The notes: a model not told the origin generated them from the sequence alone. A stretch of 64,000 nucleotides of DNA from Limosilactobacillus ingluviei DSM 15946 (GCF_001435775.1 NZ_AZFK01000077.1:124001-188000); one strand, 5' to 3'. Shown: positions 33,813 to 43,130, counted from the first letter of the stretch. A program made the numbers and translations.

Positions 33813-34727
33813 TTACTTCATGTGGGAAACTTCATCCAGGAACCATTGGTTAAAGGCAGCGGCATCGATGTCAACGCAGACCTTAGCGTTGGTCTTACCA
33901 TCGTGGTAAGCCCCCCGGATGTCGGCCACCATTCCCCCGATCGCCGGCCCGGAAGTTTGAATGTCCACCCACAGATCCTTAGTTTGGTAAGCTTCTGGGT
34001 GCAGCAGGTAGAAAATCGTGTTGACGTCGTGCATCGGGTGCCCTGCTTCCGTAACGTCATTGTAGTTGTTGATCAAGCCGTAGAGCATCTTCCCGGTTTC
34101 ATTCATGTCCTTGAGTTGGTTCAAGGTATCCGGAGTGATCAAGGCCTTCAGCGTCACGTCGAGCCCAACCGTCACAATTGGAACCCCCGACTTGTACATA
34201 ATTTCCGCCGCGTCTGGGTCCGTAAAGACGTTGAATTCGGCAATGCTGGTCATGTTCCCACCGGAGATGGAGCCCCCCATCGCCACGATTTCCTTAATGT
34301 GGGACTTCACTTCTGGGTATTGCTTGAAGAGCAAAGCAATGTTGGTATATGAACCCGTTGGGACCAAGATCACTTCGTCTTCCGCCATAATTGCATCGTG
34401 CAAGGCCTCAACGGCGGACTTGGCAATTGGTTCACCATAGTCATCCCCAAAGTCATAACCTTCCATCCCGGACGCCCCGTGAATCCGCGCCGCATCTTCA
34501 AACGGCTTGATCAGCGGTTCCTTAGCCCCTGCGGCAACCGGAATTTCTTGGTCTTTACCAAAGAAGTGCACAATCTTCAAGGCGTTGGCCGTCGTCTTAT
34601 CAACCGTCACGTTCCCGGCCACGGCCGTGATCAGCTTCAGGTCGATTTCCGGATCATTGATCGCCATTGTCAAAGCAGCAGCGTCATCAATCCCTGGGTC
34701 AGTATCCATAATAATCTTCATCGTCAT
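33813..34727 (-). CDS. rih: Ribonucleoside hydrolase (IU-NH family)
   Basis: 304 residues. Splits nucleosides into base and ribose. The calcium-binding DTDPGIDDAAAL is at the N-terminus, PTGSYTNIALL near 120, MGGSISGGNMTSIAEFNVFTDPDAA near 150 and the catalytic HPMHDVNTIFYLLHPE near 233. I use the ATG eight bases after AAAGGAG. It lies behind nupC in the same direction with a weak hairpin between, so uptake and cleavage are coupled. Ribose released would feed rbsK. Confidence 0.93.
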   Translation of the reverse strand: MTMKIIMDTDPGIDDAAALTMAINDPEIDLKLITAVAGNVTVDKTTANALKIVHFFGKDQEIPVAAGAKEPLIKPFEDAARIHGASGMEGYDFGDDYGEPIAKSAVEALHDAIMAEDEVILVPTGSYTNIALLFKQYPEVKSHIKEIVAMGGSISGGNMTSIAEFNVFTDPDAAEIMYKSGVPIVTVGLDVTLKALITPDTLNQLKDMNETGKMLYGLINNYNDVTEAGHPMHDVNTIFYLLHPEAYQTKDLWVDIQTSGPAIGGMVADIRGAYHDGKTNAKVCVDIDAAAFNQWFLDEVSHMK

Positions 34728-34816
34728 CAGAACTACTCCTTTTTGCTTATCCGGCTGCAAAACCGGTTCACCCGGGCTTCACTTTTGCAACCGCTTTTAA
34801 ATTTTCAGTCAAAGAA

Positions 34817-34838
34817 AGGGCCGCTAAACAGCAGCCCT
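34817..34838 (-). terminator. Hairpin between nupC and rih
   Basis: Minus strand AGGGCTGCT / AGCGGCCCT with TTCTTT behind it. Probably a partial terminator that reduces rih relative to nupC. Confidence 0.55.
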
Positions 34839-34853
34839 ATGCTTATGCCATGA

Positions 34854-36071
34854 TTACCATACAAAGAGGCCAACAAAGGCTGCTGAAAGCAGAGATACTA
34901 AGATCCCGGACAGCAGAAGGTAACCAACGTTTTGTGCGATGTAGTCGTTGTCTTCCTTACCAACCAGACCTTTGAAGGCCCCGATGATCATCCCCAGGGT
35001 CCCAAAGTTAGCAAAGGAAGTGATAAAGGTGGTCAAAACAGCCTTCAAGTGTTCTGGGTAGTGCGCGATAGTACTCGTAACTTCACCCATAACAACGAAT
35101 TCGTTGGTAACCAACTTCATCCCCATGTATTGTGCCAATTTCCAAGCTTGGTCGAGCGGCAAGCCCATCAACCAGGAGAATGGGAACATGATAACCCCCA
35201 GGATCGCTTCCAAGGAGATTGGCTTGCCACCCAGCGGCTTGCCGAAGAGGGCCAAGAGGGCGTCGATCAAAGCAGCCAAGGCCACAAAGGCAACCACGTT
35301 GGCAATGATGATCAAGATCAGCTTACCAGCGCCCAAGATGGAGTCACCCAAGAAGCTGAAGAATGGTTCCTTCTTCCCGTTTTCGTTGGTCTTCACCGTT
35401 TCAATCGTATCTTCTTCTTCAGACACGGTCACTGGATTCAACATACTCGTCGCAATCAAGGAGTTCACGATGTTGATCGGCACCGCCGCCAGGATGAATT
35501 GCCCTGGCATCATGGCGATGTAGGCCCCTAAAATGGAAGCCGTCACACAACTCATGGACATCATGGCGATCGTCAAGTTCCGTTCCTTGGTCATCTTGCG
35601 CAGTTGCGTCCCGGAAATGGCCAGCACTTCCGTGTTCCCTAAGAACATCATTTCAACGGCAAAGAAGGATTCGAACTTTGGTTGACCCGTCAGGAAGGAC
35701 AAGCCCTTCCCGATCCACTTGATGATCCAAGGTAAGACCCCGATGTAAGTCAGGATGTCAAACATTGGAACAATCATCAATACTGGCATCAGAGCAGAAC
35801 AAATAAAGTTCAAATTCTTTGCGTCGTACCAACCACCAAGGGCAAACTTGGTCCCTTCGGCAGAAACAGCAACAATCCAGGCAAACCCATCGGCTGCGGC
35901 CTTAACCCCGGCCCGCCCAGCAGCAGAACCCGTCAGGAACCAAGCCAACAGCAGGTTCAAAACCACCATGATGGCAATTGCCTTCCAGTTAATCGCCTTC
36001 TTGTTCTTGGAGAACAGGAATCCCACACCCAAGAAAACAATCAACCCAAGCACGTTAATTGCAAAATACAT
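34854..36071 (-). CDS. nupC: Concentrative nucleoside transporter
   Basis: 405 residues, Na+/H+-coupled nucleoside uptake (CNT family). Seen: paired helices at the N-terminus, SFFAVEMMFLGNTEVLAI near 136, MTKERNLTIAMMSMSCVTASILGAYI and the C-terminal TTFITSFANFGTLGMIIGAFKGL with the second helical hairpin. AAAGGTG precedes the chosen ATG; a longer frame would add 18 residues without support. Behind a strong promoter with a downstream cre-like site. Confidence 0.93.
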   Translation of the reverse strand: MYFAINVLGLIVFLGVGFLFSKNKKAINWKAIAIMVVLNLLLAWFLTGSAAGRAGVKAAADGFAWIVAVSAEGTKFALGGWYDAKNLNFICSALMPVLMIVPMFDILTYIGVLPWIIKWIGKGLSFLTGQPKFESFFAVEMMFLGNTEVLAISGTQLRKMTKERNLTIAMMSMSCVTASILGAYIAMMPGQFILAAVPINIVNSLIATSMLNPVTVSEEEDTIETVKTNENGKKEPFFSFLGDSILGAGKLILIIIANVVAFVALAALIDALLALFGKPLGGKPISLEAILGVIMFPFSWLMGLPLDQAWKLAQYMGMKLVTNEFVVMGEVTSTIAHYPEHLKAVLTTFITSFANFGTLGMIIGAFKGLVGKEDNDYIAQNVGYLLLSGILVSLLSAAFVGLFVW

Positions 36072-36133
36072 GGATCTAACACCTTTCTTAAAAATACATG
36101 GAATAAATGCAATTTGTAAGTTCACTAACGCTA

Positions 36134-36195
36134 AGTAAGCGTTTGCAATAACTTACCACTGCCATTAATATACCGGGTGTTAACAAACTTGTAAA
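36134..36195 (-). promoter_or_regulatory. nupC promoter with cre-like site
   Basis: Minus strand TTTACA (plus 36190-36195), 17 bases, TATATT (plus 36167-36172). AGTAAGCGTTTGCA (36134-36147) matches 12 of 14 cre positions and lies downstream of the start point, a roadblock position for CcpA. A second 12/14 match, CGAGAACGTTTTCA, is at 36295-36308. Confidence 0.6.
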
Positions 36196-36797
36196 CCCAC
36201 TGAAATCTACCAACTTTGTGAAATTCTCACGGTAGTTTTTCTGAACGTTCGTCGATACACCGTTTTACCCATTGAATGGAACCGCCTCCGTGGCGAGAAC
36301 GTTTTCACAAAGTCCCGTAAGAAAATTTTAAAATTTTTCTGTCAGGCACCGGTCTAAACCGATTCTACTCGATGAACCCAGCCTACATTGACACAAACAT
36401 TCTAGCTTTTAACCAGCAGTTTTTCCGGGCAACGCAAAACCACCCCGCTTGGTAGCCAAACGGGGTGGTTACGGGGAAAGACTAAGTGCCGTTGAGGTAG
36501 TAATATCATTTGAATCATCAATTATCTTAAAACTTTAACTTGCCAAATCATCTCGCATGTTAAGGGGGTCATGCCCTAGATAAGATTACAGACACTCGAC
36601 ATTAGTCTTTAGGAATTTAAATGGGTTGGTATGGGGTGAGTTTCGCTTGCGGTATCCAAGCTAATCTTCTTGGCAACGGTTTCAGCTTTCCTCACTGTTA
36701 GTATATGATAACTGAATCAAAAGGTCTAACAAAACGCCTTGCCTCCGCCCCAATTTTTTTGCAAAAAAACGCCCCACAACCGTGAGACGTTGCGAAA
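36196..36797. other. 600-base non-coding stretch, partly AT-rich
   Basis: No frame with a ribosome site was found. AACCACCCCG (36438-36447) pairs with CGGGGTGGTT (36461-36470), a 10-bp hairpin that has TTTTG behind it on the minus strand. The right half (36480-36720) is AT-richer than its surroundings and may be a gene remnant or an uncharacterised RNA. Nothing further was recognised. Confidence 0.45.
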
Positions 36798-38144
36798 TTA
36801 TTTACTCCACTTCCGCGAGACCACAAAGAGGACCACGAAAAAGAGCAGCGAAATGATCAAGGATAACCGGGTCGCCGGAATAAAGAGCAAGATGATCAAA
36901 ACGCCAATGAAAAAGGCGATCGTCAACCAGCTGGTGTAAGGAAAACCCGGCATGGCAAATTGGTTGCCGGCCGGGTGCTGGGCCCGGTATTTGATGTGGC
37001 ACCACAAAATGATCAACCACACGATGATGAAATTAATCGTTGAGACCCCGGAAATCAAATTAAAGATTCCCGCTGGCACGATGTAGGTTAAGATCACGAC
37101 CACAAAGAGAATTAATGAAGAAAAGCGCATCGCTTTGACCGGGACCGCCTGCCGACTCAGTTCTTGAAAGGCCTTGGGACCGTTACCCCCTTGGGCTAAG
37201 GAGTACAAGGACCGGCTGGTCGAAAAGATCGAACTGTTCGTCGCCGACATCGCGGCTGTCAAGACGACAAAGTTCAAGATCCCCGCCGCTCCGGTGATTC
37301 CAATCCCCGCAAAGACCTGCACGAAGGGACTGGAACTGACCTTGATGTCGTGCCAGGGGTAAACGGCCATGATCGCCAGCATCGAACCGATGTAAAAGAG
37401 CCCAATCCGGACCGGCAAGGTGTTGATCGCCTTGGGGATGTCTTCATCCGGGTTGGCGGTCTCCCCGGCCGTCAAGCCGACCATTTCAATCCCGACAAAG
37501 GCAAAGACCACCATTTGAAAGGACATCAAGAACCCCACGGCCCCCTTGGGGAAGAAGCCCCCGTAGTTAACCAAGTTGGCCAGGCTGGCCGGACCACTGG
37601 CGGTCTTGGTGTGCAAAGCGACCATCGCCAAGCCGACCACGATCAAGGCCACAATCGCCAGCACCTTGATCATCGAAAACCAGGTTTCTAATTCACCAAA
37701 CAAACCAACGTTGATCATATTTACCAACATCAACAAGAGTAAGATTACCAATGGTCCCACCCACTGGGGCAGGCCGGGGAACCAGTATTGCAAGTAAATC
37801 CCGGTGGCCGTCAGGTCGGCCATCGCCAACGTCAGCCAACAAGACCAATAGGCCCACCCGGCGACAAATTCCATCCGGTCCCCCAAGTATTCCTTGACTG
37901 AATCAATGAAGGAATGCTTGGACGGGTCCGCCAACAGCAGTTCCCCTAACGCCCGCATCATAAAGAAACAAAAAATCCCGACGATCAGGTAGGTCAAAAT
38001 AATTGAGGGCCCCGCCGCTTGGATCGCACTCCCGGACCCTAAAAACAACCCGGTCCCAATCGCGCCCCCGATGGCAATCATCGTAATGTGGCGACTCTTT
38101 AACGCCCGCGACAAGTGCTGCTCTTTCGTATGTTCTTGTGCCAT
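36798..38144 (-). CDS. Amino acid permease (AAT family), T-box controlled
   Basis: 448 residues, twelve membrane helices. Typical AAT/APC beginning: LSRALKSRHITMIAIGGAIGTGLFLGSGSAIQAAGPS. The conserved FMMRALGELLLADPSKHSFIDSVKEYLGDRMEFVAGWAYW follows, then FAFVGIEMVGLTAGETANPDEDIPKAIN near 232. GAGGAG lies nine bases before the chosen ATG; longer frames run into the leader. Control by a T-box means uptake answers to one uncharged tRNA; the amino acid is uncertain (see leader). Confidence 0.9.
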   Translation of the reverse strand: MAQEHTKEQHLSRALKSRHITMIAIGGAIGTGLFLGSGSAIQAAGPSIILTYLIVGIFCFFMMRALGELLLADPSKHSFIDSVKEYLGDRMEFVAGWAYWSCWLTLAMADLTATGIYLQYWFPGLPQWVGPLVILLLLMLVNMINVGLFGELETWFSMIKVLAIVALIVVGLAMVALHTKTASGPASLANLVNYGGFFPKGAVGFLMSFQMVVFAFVGIEMVGLTAGETANPDEDIPKAINTLPVRIGLFYIGSMLAIMAVYPWHDIKVSSSPFVQVFAGIGITGAAGILNFVVLTAAMSATNSSIFSTSRSLYSLAQGGNGPKAFQELSRQAVPVKAMRFSSLILFVVVILTYIVPAGIFNLISGVSTINFIIVWLIILWCHIKYRAQHPAGNQFAMPGFPYTSWLTIAFFIGVLIILLFIPATRLSLIISLLFFVVLFVVSRKWSK

Positions 38145-38181
38145 AAGCTTCGCTCCTCTCTTTGCCAGGTAAATGAAAATT

Positions 38182-38388
38182 AAAAACGCCCCCAGCTTCA
38201 TCAGCCAGGGACGTTGATCACGCGGTTCCACCCAAGTTTAAGGTCTAAGCAGACCTCCTCTTGGTCGATATTGGAACCACCCATTTTTTACTCTCAATGC
38301 CATGGGCCAATCGCCGGTTTACAGCTCCCCCGGCTCTCTGGAGATTGGCAACGTTAATTTCATTCAATGCTCAACTGCGCAGTTGATG
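38182..38388 (-). ncRNA. T-box riboswitch leader of the amino acid permease
   Basis: On the minus strand: promoter TTGACA-16-TATAAT (plus 38395-38422), stem I with AGAGAGCCGGGG, stem III AGGTCTgcttAGACCT, the T-box TTGGGTGGAACCGCG (plus 38221-38235) and the terminator AACGTCCCTGGC / GCTGGGGGCGTT with TTTTTA (plus 38182-38213). The specifier is not certain: aligning TGA-NN-XXX-A gives TGAGAGTAA, hence GTA (Val); AGT or ATT are other readings. Confidence 0.85.
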
Positions 38389-38434
38389 TTCCCCATTATA
38401 ACGGTTTGCTTGCAATTGTCAAACGCTCAGCAGG

Positions 38435-39178
38435 TTAAACATTCAAGACTTTGTCCAAGAAACTCTTGGTATCAGGCTGTTGCGGGTGATCAAAGATTTC
38501 TTCGGGCGTCCCTTGTTCTTTAATCACGCCATCGTGGAAGAAGACGACCCGGTCGGCCACCCGCTTGGCAAAGCCCATTTCGTGGGTCACGACCACCATC
38601 GTCATCCCTTCTTTAGCCAGGGCTTGCATCACTTCCAATACGTCACCGACCATTTCCGGGTCTAGGGCGCTGGTCGGTTCGTCAAACAGCATCACATCGG
38701 GTTTCATCGCCAAGGCACGGGCGATGGCGACCCGTTGCTTTTGCCCCCCGGACAAAGTCGTCGGGTTGACATCGGCCTTATCTTTCAGGCCCACAATGTC
38801 TAAGTAATGCAAAGCCGCCGTCCGCGCTTCTTCCTTGCTCATCTTATTTAGCTGCACCGGAGCCAACATGATGTTTTCGGCCACCGACATGTTAGGGAAC
38901 AAATTGAAGTGTTGGAAGACCATCCCGATGTTTTGGCGCACCAAGTCAATGTTGGTCTTTTTGTCGGCAATGTCGTATCCGTCCACGTAGACGTGGCCGC
39001 GGTTCGGTTCTTCCAGCTTGTTTAAGCAGCGCAAGAAGGTACTCTTCCCACTCCCCGACGGGCCGATCATGCAGACCACTTCGTTGGGTTTGACGTTGAG
39101 ACTAATCCCCTTTAAGACCTCATTATCGCCGTAACTCTTGTGGAGGTCTTGGACTTGAATTTTGTATTGTTTATCCAT
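38435..39178 (-). CDS. glnQ: Polar amino acid ABC transporter, ATP-binding subunit
   Basis: 247 residues. Walker [17 protein letters not shown] near 36, Q-loop [13 protein letters not shown], signature [16 protein letters not shown] near 141, Walker [16 protein letters not shown] and the switch histidine VVVTHEMGF. Energises the fused binding/permease protein encoded three bases upstream. No clear terminator follows; the promoter of the next leader starts behind its stop. Confidence 0.94.
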   Translation of the reverse strand: MDKQYKIQVQDLHKSYGDNEVLKGISLNVKPNEVVCMIGPSGSGKSTFLRCLNKLEEPNRGHVYVDGYDIADKKTNIDLVRQNIGMVFQHFNLFPNMSVAENIMLAPVQLNKMSKEEARTAALHYLDIVGLKDKADVNPTTLSGGQKQRVAIARALAMKPDVMLFDEPTSALDPEMVGDVLEVMQALAKEGMTMVVVTHEMGFAKRVADRVVFFHDGVIKEQGTPEEIFDHPQQPDTKSFLDKVLNV

Positions 39179-39181
39179 AAT

Positions 39182-40636
39182 TTAGGCCAACTTTCTTTGT
39201 ACGTAATTCGATAACCAAGTCAACAGTGTAATGATCACGATGTAGATGACCCCAATGATCAGCCACATCTTGAACCCTTCCATGTTCCGGGAAATGATCA
39301 CCGTCCCAGTTTGGGTCAGTTCCATCACCCCGATCGCCGACAGGATCGACGTATCCTTGAGGGTAATAATAAATTGGTTGACCAAAGATGGCACCATGAT
39401 CTTGATCCCTTGTGGCATGATAACCTTCCGCAGGGCCTTACCGTACGGCAACCCTAAGGAACGGGCCGCTTCCCATTGGCCACGATCGACGGCCTTAAAG
39501 CCCCCTTTGACGATCGCCCCAACGTAGGCCCCTTCATCTAACATCAAGGTCAAGACCCCGGCGGTAAACAGCGGAACCTTGTGGCCAATCACACTTGGCA
39601 TCCCAATGTAAATAAAGAAGGCCAGCACGATCATTGGCATCCCCCGGAAAATGTAGATGATCGTCGCCGACAACCACGGGAAGAACTTCCCGTCGGCAAT
39701 TCCCATCACCCCGAGGACGACCCCGAAGACCAGGGCTAACGCCGCCCCGACCAACGTCAGTTCCAGCGTGGCGACTAACCCATCCCACAGGGCACCCTTA
39801 TTCGCCTTCAACAGACCCATGATCGTCCGTTGCGCAGCGCCGTCCGTCTTGGTCCCGGAACCCTTGGTGTACTTATCAAGCAGCTTTTGCATCCGGCCGG
39901 TCTTTTCCATCCAGGTAATCCCGTCATTGAGCTTTTGGAGCAATTCTTGGTTTTGCCCCTTCTTGACCCCCATTGCCACTGGTTGGGAATCAACGGCCTT
40001 GGTGATCACCTTCAGCTTCATCCCGTTACGAATCCCGTACCGCAAGACGGGTTCGTCATCAAAGGTCGCGGCTGAATTACCGTTTTGAACATCGGACCAC
40101 ATTGTGTTGTCCGTCTTGTAGTACTTAAGCTTAAAGCCGTACTTTTTGGCAATCGACTTGGCATAAATTGCCCCACTGGTCCCGGCTTTGACCGCGACCG
40201 TCTTGCCCTTCAGATCCTTCATCGACTTGATCGGGCCATCTTGGGCGACGGCCATCACAACCCCCGAGTCGTAGTAAGACTTGGTGAAATCAATCGTGGC
40301 CTTCCGTTCATCAGTCACGCTCATCCCACCCATGGAAGCATCAATCTGGCCGGCTTGTAGGGCCGTCAAGGTCGCATCAAAGCTCATCACCTTGAGGTTG
40401 TACTTGAAGCCTTCGTGCTTGGCAATCTGTTGAAGCATTTCAATTTCGATCCCCGGGTTCTTGCCTGTATAAGTCCCCTTGTTGTTAGGAATTTCAAAGG
40501 GTTCGAAACTGTCTACAGTCCCAATCGTGTAGGTTGGTTCAGCCGCGTGGACCGGCTGGGCGTGGCCCAACCCCACTCCAATCCCGACGGCAACCGTCAG
40601 TCCCATCAGCATGTTTCTCAGCCAATGTTTGCTCAT
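39182..40636 (-). CDS. glnPH: Polar amino acid ABC transporter, fused binding protein and permease
   Basis: 484 residues. A signal/anchor segment (about 9-30, ending HAAEPTYTIG), a family-3 solute-binding domain (33-265) and a HisM/GlnP permease (about 275-484) with the ATPase-contact EAARSLGLPYGKALRKVIMPQG near 395. The ligand pocket resembles glutamine/glutamate/polar amino acid receptors; the exact substrate is not known. Fusion of receptor and permease is a usual lactic-acid-bacterial form. Promoter TTACAA-17-TAGAGT near 40692-40720. Confidence 0.92.
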   Translation of the reverse strand: MSKHWLRNMLMGLTVAVGIGVGLGHAQPVHAAEPTYTIGTVDSFEPFEIPNNKGTYTGKNPGIEIEMLQQIAKHEGFKYNLKVMSFDATLTALQAGQIDASMGGMSVTDERKATIDFTKSYYDSGVVMAVAQDGPIKSMKDLKGKTVAVKAGTSGAIYAKSIAKKYGFKLKYYKTDNTMWSDVQNGNSAATFDDEPVLRYGIRNGMKLKVITKAVDSQPVAMGVKKGQNQELLQKLNDGITWMEKTGRMQKLLDKYTKGSGTKTDGAAQRTIMGLLKANKGALWDGLVATLELTLVGAALALVFGVVLGVMGIADGKFFPWLSATIIYIFRGMPMIVLAFFIYIGMPSVIGHKVPLFTAGVLTLMLDEGAYVGAIVKGGFKAVDRGQWEAARSLGLPYGKALRKVIMPQGIKIMVPSLVNQFIITLKDTSILSAIGVMELTQTGTVIISRNMEGFKMWLIIGVIYIVIITLLTWLSNYVQRKLA

Positions 40637-40823
40637 TTTGCGCCACGCTCCTTTACTTAATTTTCTTAATTTTTGTCGTTGGGTAATACTCTAGCACGGC
40701 CCGCGTCCAATTGTAAGAAAGCCCATCAGATTGCGTTAATTAAAAAGTTGTAATCATTTTCTCACCACTTTTTTAAAATTATTCTGCGCTTTTACTTAAC
40801 TTTTTTAAGCGCACCAATTAGAG

Positions 40824-40852
40824 TTGACAGCCCGCCCTAAACAGTGTTTAAT
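40824..40852 (+). promoter_or_regulatory. tyrS promoter
   Basis: TTGACA (40824-40829), 17 bases, TTTAAT (40847-40852). Confidence 0.7.
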
Positions 40853-40858
40853 GAGCTT

Positions 40859-41057
40859 AATCAGATTGCATCTCAGTAGGTGGCGGTTCCCTGGTCCAGA
40901 GAGTTGGCGGACGCTGCAAGCCAACCCACAGCCGTACAGTGAATTACAATGCAATTTTTCAGTACAAAGCGGTTGAAATGAAGGCACGCACCAGCGTGTA
41001 AAATTGGGTGGTACCACGATCACAATCGTCCCAAGGCAAAGCCTTGGGACGATTTTT
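40859..41057 (+). ncRNA. T-box riboswitch leader of tyrS (Tyr specifier)
   Basis: GTCCAGAGAGTTGGCGG begins the stem I apical hairpin near 40894. TGAATTACAATG near 40940 contains the specifier TAC (tyrosine). The T-box TTGGGTGGTACCACG is at 41004-41018. The terminator ATCGTCCCAAGGC / GCCTTGGGACGAT with TTTTT is at 41025-41057. Confidence 0.95.
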
Positions 41058-41097
41058 CATTGCAACCGCAATGCAATTACAAACGGAGGATTTTACC

Positions 41098-42348
41098 ATG
41101 AACATTGTCGATGAACTCAAGTGGCGCGGCGCCTTAAACCAAGTCACGGACGAAGAGGGCTTAAAGGCCCTGACGGAAGAAAAGCAAATCAGCCTCTACT
41201 GCGGGACGGACCCGACGGGCGACTCATTGCACATCGGGCACTTGATTCCCTTCATGATGCTGAAACGCTTCCAGTTGGCGGGTCACCACCCGGTCATCAT
41301 CATCGGGGGTGGGACCGGTGCGATTGGGGATCCGTCGGGCCGCAAGACCGAACGGACCCTGCAGACCGAATCGCAGTTGGAACACAACAAAAAGGCCTTA
41401 ACGGCGCAAATGGTCAAGTTGTTTGGGACGGAAAACTTCACGATTGTCGACAACTACGAATGGTTAAGCCAATTTACGATGATCGACTTCCTGCGTGACT
41501 TTGGGAAGCTCTTTAACGTCAACACGATGTTAAACAAGGAAGTCGTCGCTTCCCGGCTGGCCTCCGGGATTTCCTTTACCGAATTTACCTACCAAATCTT
41601 GCAAGCAGTCGACTTCTTACACCTCTACCGCCACAACGACGTGCAATTGGAAATCGGGGGCTCGGACCAGTGGGGGAACATCACGGCCGGCATCGACCTG
41701 ATTCACCGGACTGAAGGCGCGGACGCCAAGGCCTACGGGCTGACGATCCCATTGATGCTTAAGGCCGACGGGACCAAGTTTGGAAAGACGGCCGGGGGCG
41801 CGGTCTGGTTGGATGAAAAGAAAACCTCGCCGTACGAATTCTACCAATTCTGGCTCAACCAAGACGACCGCGACGTGGTCAAGTACCTCAAGTACTTCAC
41901 CTTCCTCAGCCACGAAGAAATCGACGACCTGGCGGAAAAAGTCGCCAACGAACCATGGAAGCGGGAAGCTCAAAAGCGCTTAGCCGCCGAAGTCACGACC
42001 TTTGTCCACGGAGGAGCTGCGACCCAACAAGCAATCAAGATTTCCCAATTGCTCTTCTCTGGCAACGTCCAAGACCTGAGCGTGGACGAAGTCGAACAAG
42101 CCTTTGCCGGGACGCCATCCGTCACAGTCAGCGCAAACGAAGCCAACATCATCGACTGGCTGGTCGACACGAAGATTGAACCATCTAAGCGGCAAGCCCG
42201 CGAAGATGTCAAGAACGGGGCCATCCGGATCAACGGGGCCAAGGTCACCGACGAAAGTGCGACGATCAACCCGGCCGACCACTTTGACGGCAAGTACGTG
42301 ATCGTCCGGCGTGGCAAGAAGAACTACACCTTAGCCAAAGTGGACTAA
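41098..42348 (+). CDS. tyrS: Tyrosyl-tRNA synthetase
   Basis: 416 residues. Charges tRNA-Tyr. Class I motifs: HIGHL near 48, the tyrosine-binding region QFTMIDFLRDFGK, GGSDQWGNI near 190 and KFGKT (KMSKS) near 227. The C-terminal S4 domain (about 350-416) binds the tRNA. GGAGGATTTTACC precedes the ATG. Placement of a Tyr T-box directly upstream confirms it. Confidence 0.97.
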   Translation: MNIVDELKWRGALNQVTDEEGLKALTEEKQISLYCGTDPTGDSLHIGHLIPFMMLKRFQLAGHHPVIIIGGGTGAIGDPSGRKTERTLQTESQLEHNKKALTAQMVKLFGTENFTIVDNYEWLSQFTMIDFLRDFGKLFNVNTMLNKEVVASRLASGISFTEFTYQILQAVDFLHLYRHNDVQLEIGGSDQWGNITAGIDLIHRTEGADAKAYGLTIPLMLKADGTKFGKTAGGAVWLDEKKTSPYEFYQFWLNQDDRDVVKYLKYFTFLSHEEIDDLAEKVANEPWKREAQKRLAAEVTTFVHGGAATQQAIKISQLLFSGNVQDLSVDEVEQAFAGTPSVTVSANEANIIDWLVDTKIEPSKRQAREDVKNGAIRINGAKVTDESATINPADHFDGKYVIVRRGKKNYTLAKVD

Positions 42349-42350
42349 TT

Positions 42351-42364
42351 ATTCCCCGGGAAAT
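42351..42364. promoter_or_regulatory. Near-perfect Noc-binding-site palindrome (after tyrS)
   Basis: ATTCCCCGGGAAAT, one mismatch to the Noc site, directly behind the tyrS stop codon. Confidence 0.6.
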
Positions 42365-42376
42365 ACCTATTCAAGC

Positions 42377-42412
42377 AAAAAAGCCTGGCCTGCAAGGGGC
42401 CGGGCTTTTTTG
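42377..42412 (+). terminator. tyrS terminator
   Basis: AAAAAAGCCTGGCC and GGCCGGGCTTTTTT pair around TGCAAG. Confidence 0.9.
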
Positions 42413-42684
42413 CTTGCTGAACCGTGCGGGATCAGCTTCAATCGCAATAATTGTCTTTTATGCAAGACTATTTTGCCGATTTTTTGCCTAACAAGAAAGA
42501 CAAAAAATGCGGAAAATAGGTTTTATATAGCCTAAGCTCCCTCAAAATATCTGCCCCGCCGAAAGAATTTAAAAAGATGGCATCACGATCCAATCGCTAC
42601 CCCTGGTTAAGTTTCTACTTGCTGACCGCGAAAAACTGTGATAAGTTCGGGCTATAATTTGACCGGGGCCAACCAAACGGAGGT
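42413..42684. other. AT-rich intergenic region after tyrS
   Basis: No gene supported. The right end holds a TATAAT (42652-42657) that could be the -10 of the small frame behind it; no good -35 was found. Confidence 0.35.
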
Positions 42685-42801
42685 GTGCGAATAAACAAAG
42701 TTAAAAACTTCTGCAAAGAACTCTTGGCGGGCTGGTTAGGGGCCATGACTGATTTAATCGTTGTTATCTTTCTCACCTTACTTGGCCGGAAACGTAAGTA
42801 A
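42685..42801 (+). CDS. Possible 36-38 residue membrane peptide with non-standard start
   Basis: A frame with one hydrophobic helix (GWLGAMTDLIVVIFLTLLG) and a basic end RKRK, directly before a strong terminator. GGAGGT is followed by GTG with no spacing, or by ATA after the proper six bases. ATG and TTG are lacking at the right place. The layout resembles small membrane-active peptides such as type I toxins, but no family is recognised. Confidence 0.4.
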   Translation: MRINKVKNFCKELLAGWLGAMTDLIVVIFLTLLGRKRK

Positions 42802-42835
42802 TCCTGAGGCGAGTGATTTGCCCTTGACCCAAACC

Positions 42836-42883
42836 AAAAGGCGCTGCGCCCACCCAACTGGTGGTTTAACGCAGCGCCTTTTT
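42836..42883. terminator. Strong terminator behind the small membrane frame
   Basis: AAAAGGCGCTGCG pairs with CGCAGCGCCTTTTT around a loop of about 20 bases. Confidence 0.85.
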
Positions 42884-42884
42884 A

Positions 42885-42975
42885 GTCCGCCACCGGGAAG
42901 AGTGCCAACCGCTACCACGTCCCCTTCGCCCTCAAGAGCGACCGGGTGAAAATCAAGACGATCTACGCCCGCTAG
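42885..42975 (+). pseudogene. C-terminal gene fragment, about 30 codons
   Basis: A frame ending in TAG encodes TGKSANRYHVPFALKSDR and KIKTIYAR with the GC-rich codon use of real genes here, but begins right after a stop and lacks any start or ribosome site. It reads like the end of a lost gene. The family was not identified. Confidence 0.35.
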
Positions 42976-43130
42976 GCGTTACTTGCGATTACTAAGTTTA
43001 ATTAAAATCCTAGTCCAATAATAATCCCCCAGCCGTGCTACGATTTGTACATGGTTGGGGGATTTTATTTGCCGTTAAGGTAACGCTTTTAGTTGTCAAA
43101 GCGCTAGATGCTTTCTCAATCCGCAAAGCA

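Noticed and set aside
36216-36232. TTGTGAAATTCTCACGG, Rex-like dyad near nupC
   Set aside because: Spacer is five instead of six bases and the right arm ends in GG; too far from the Rex consensus.
38145-38231. N-terminal extension of the T-box-controlled permease
   Set aside because: The extra 29 residues translate the T-box terminator; the ATG at 38144 has a proper ribosome site.
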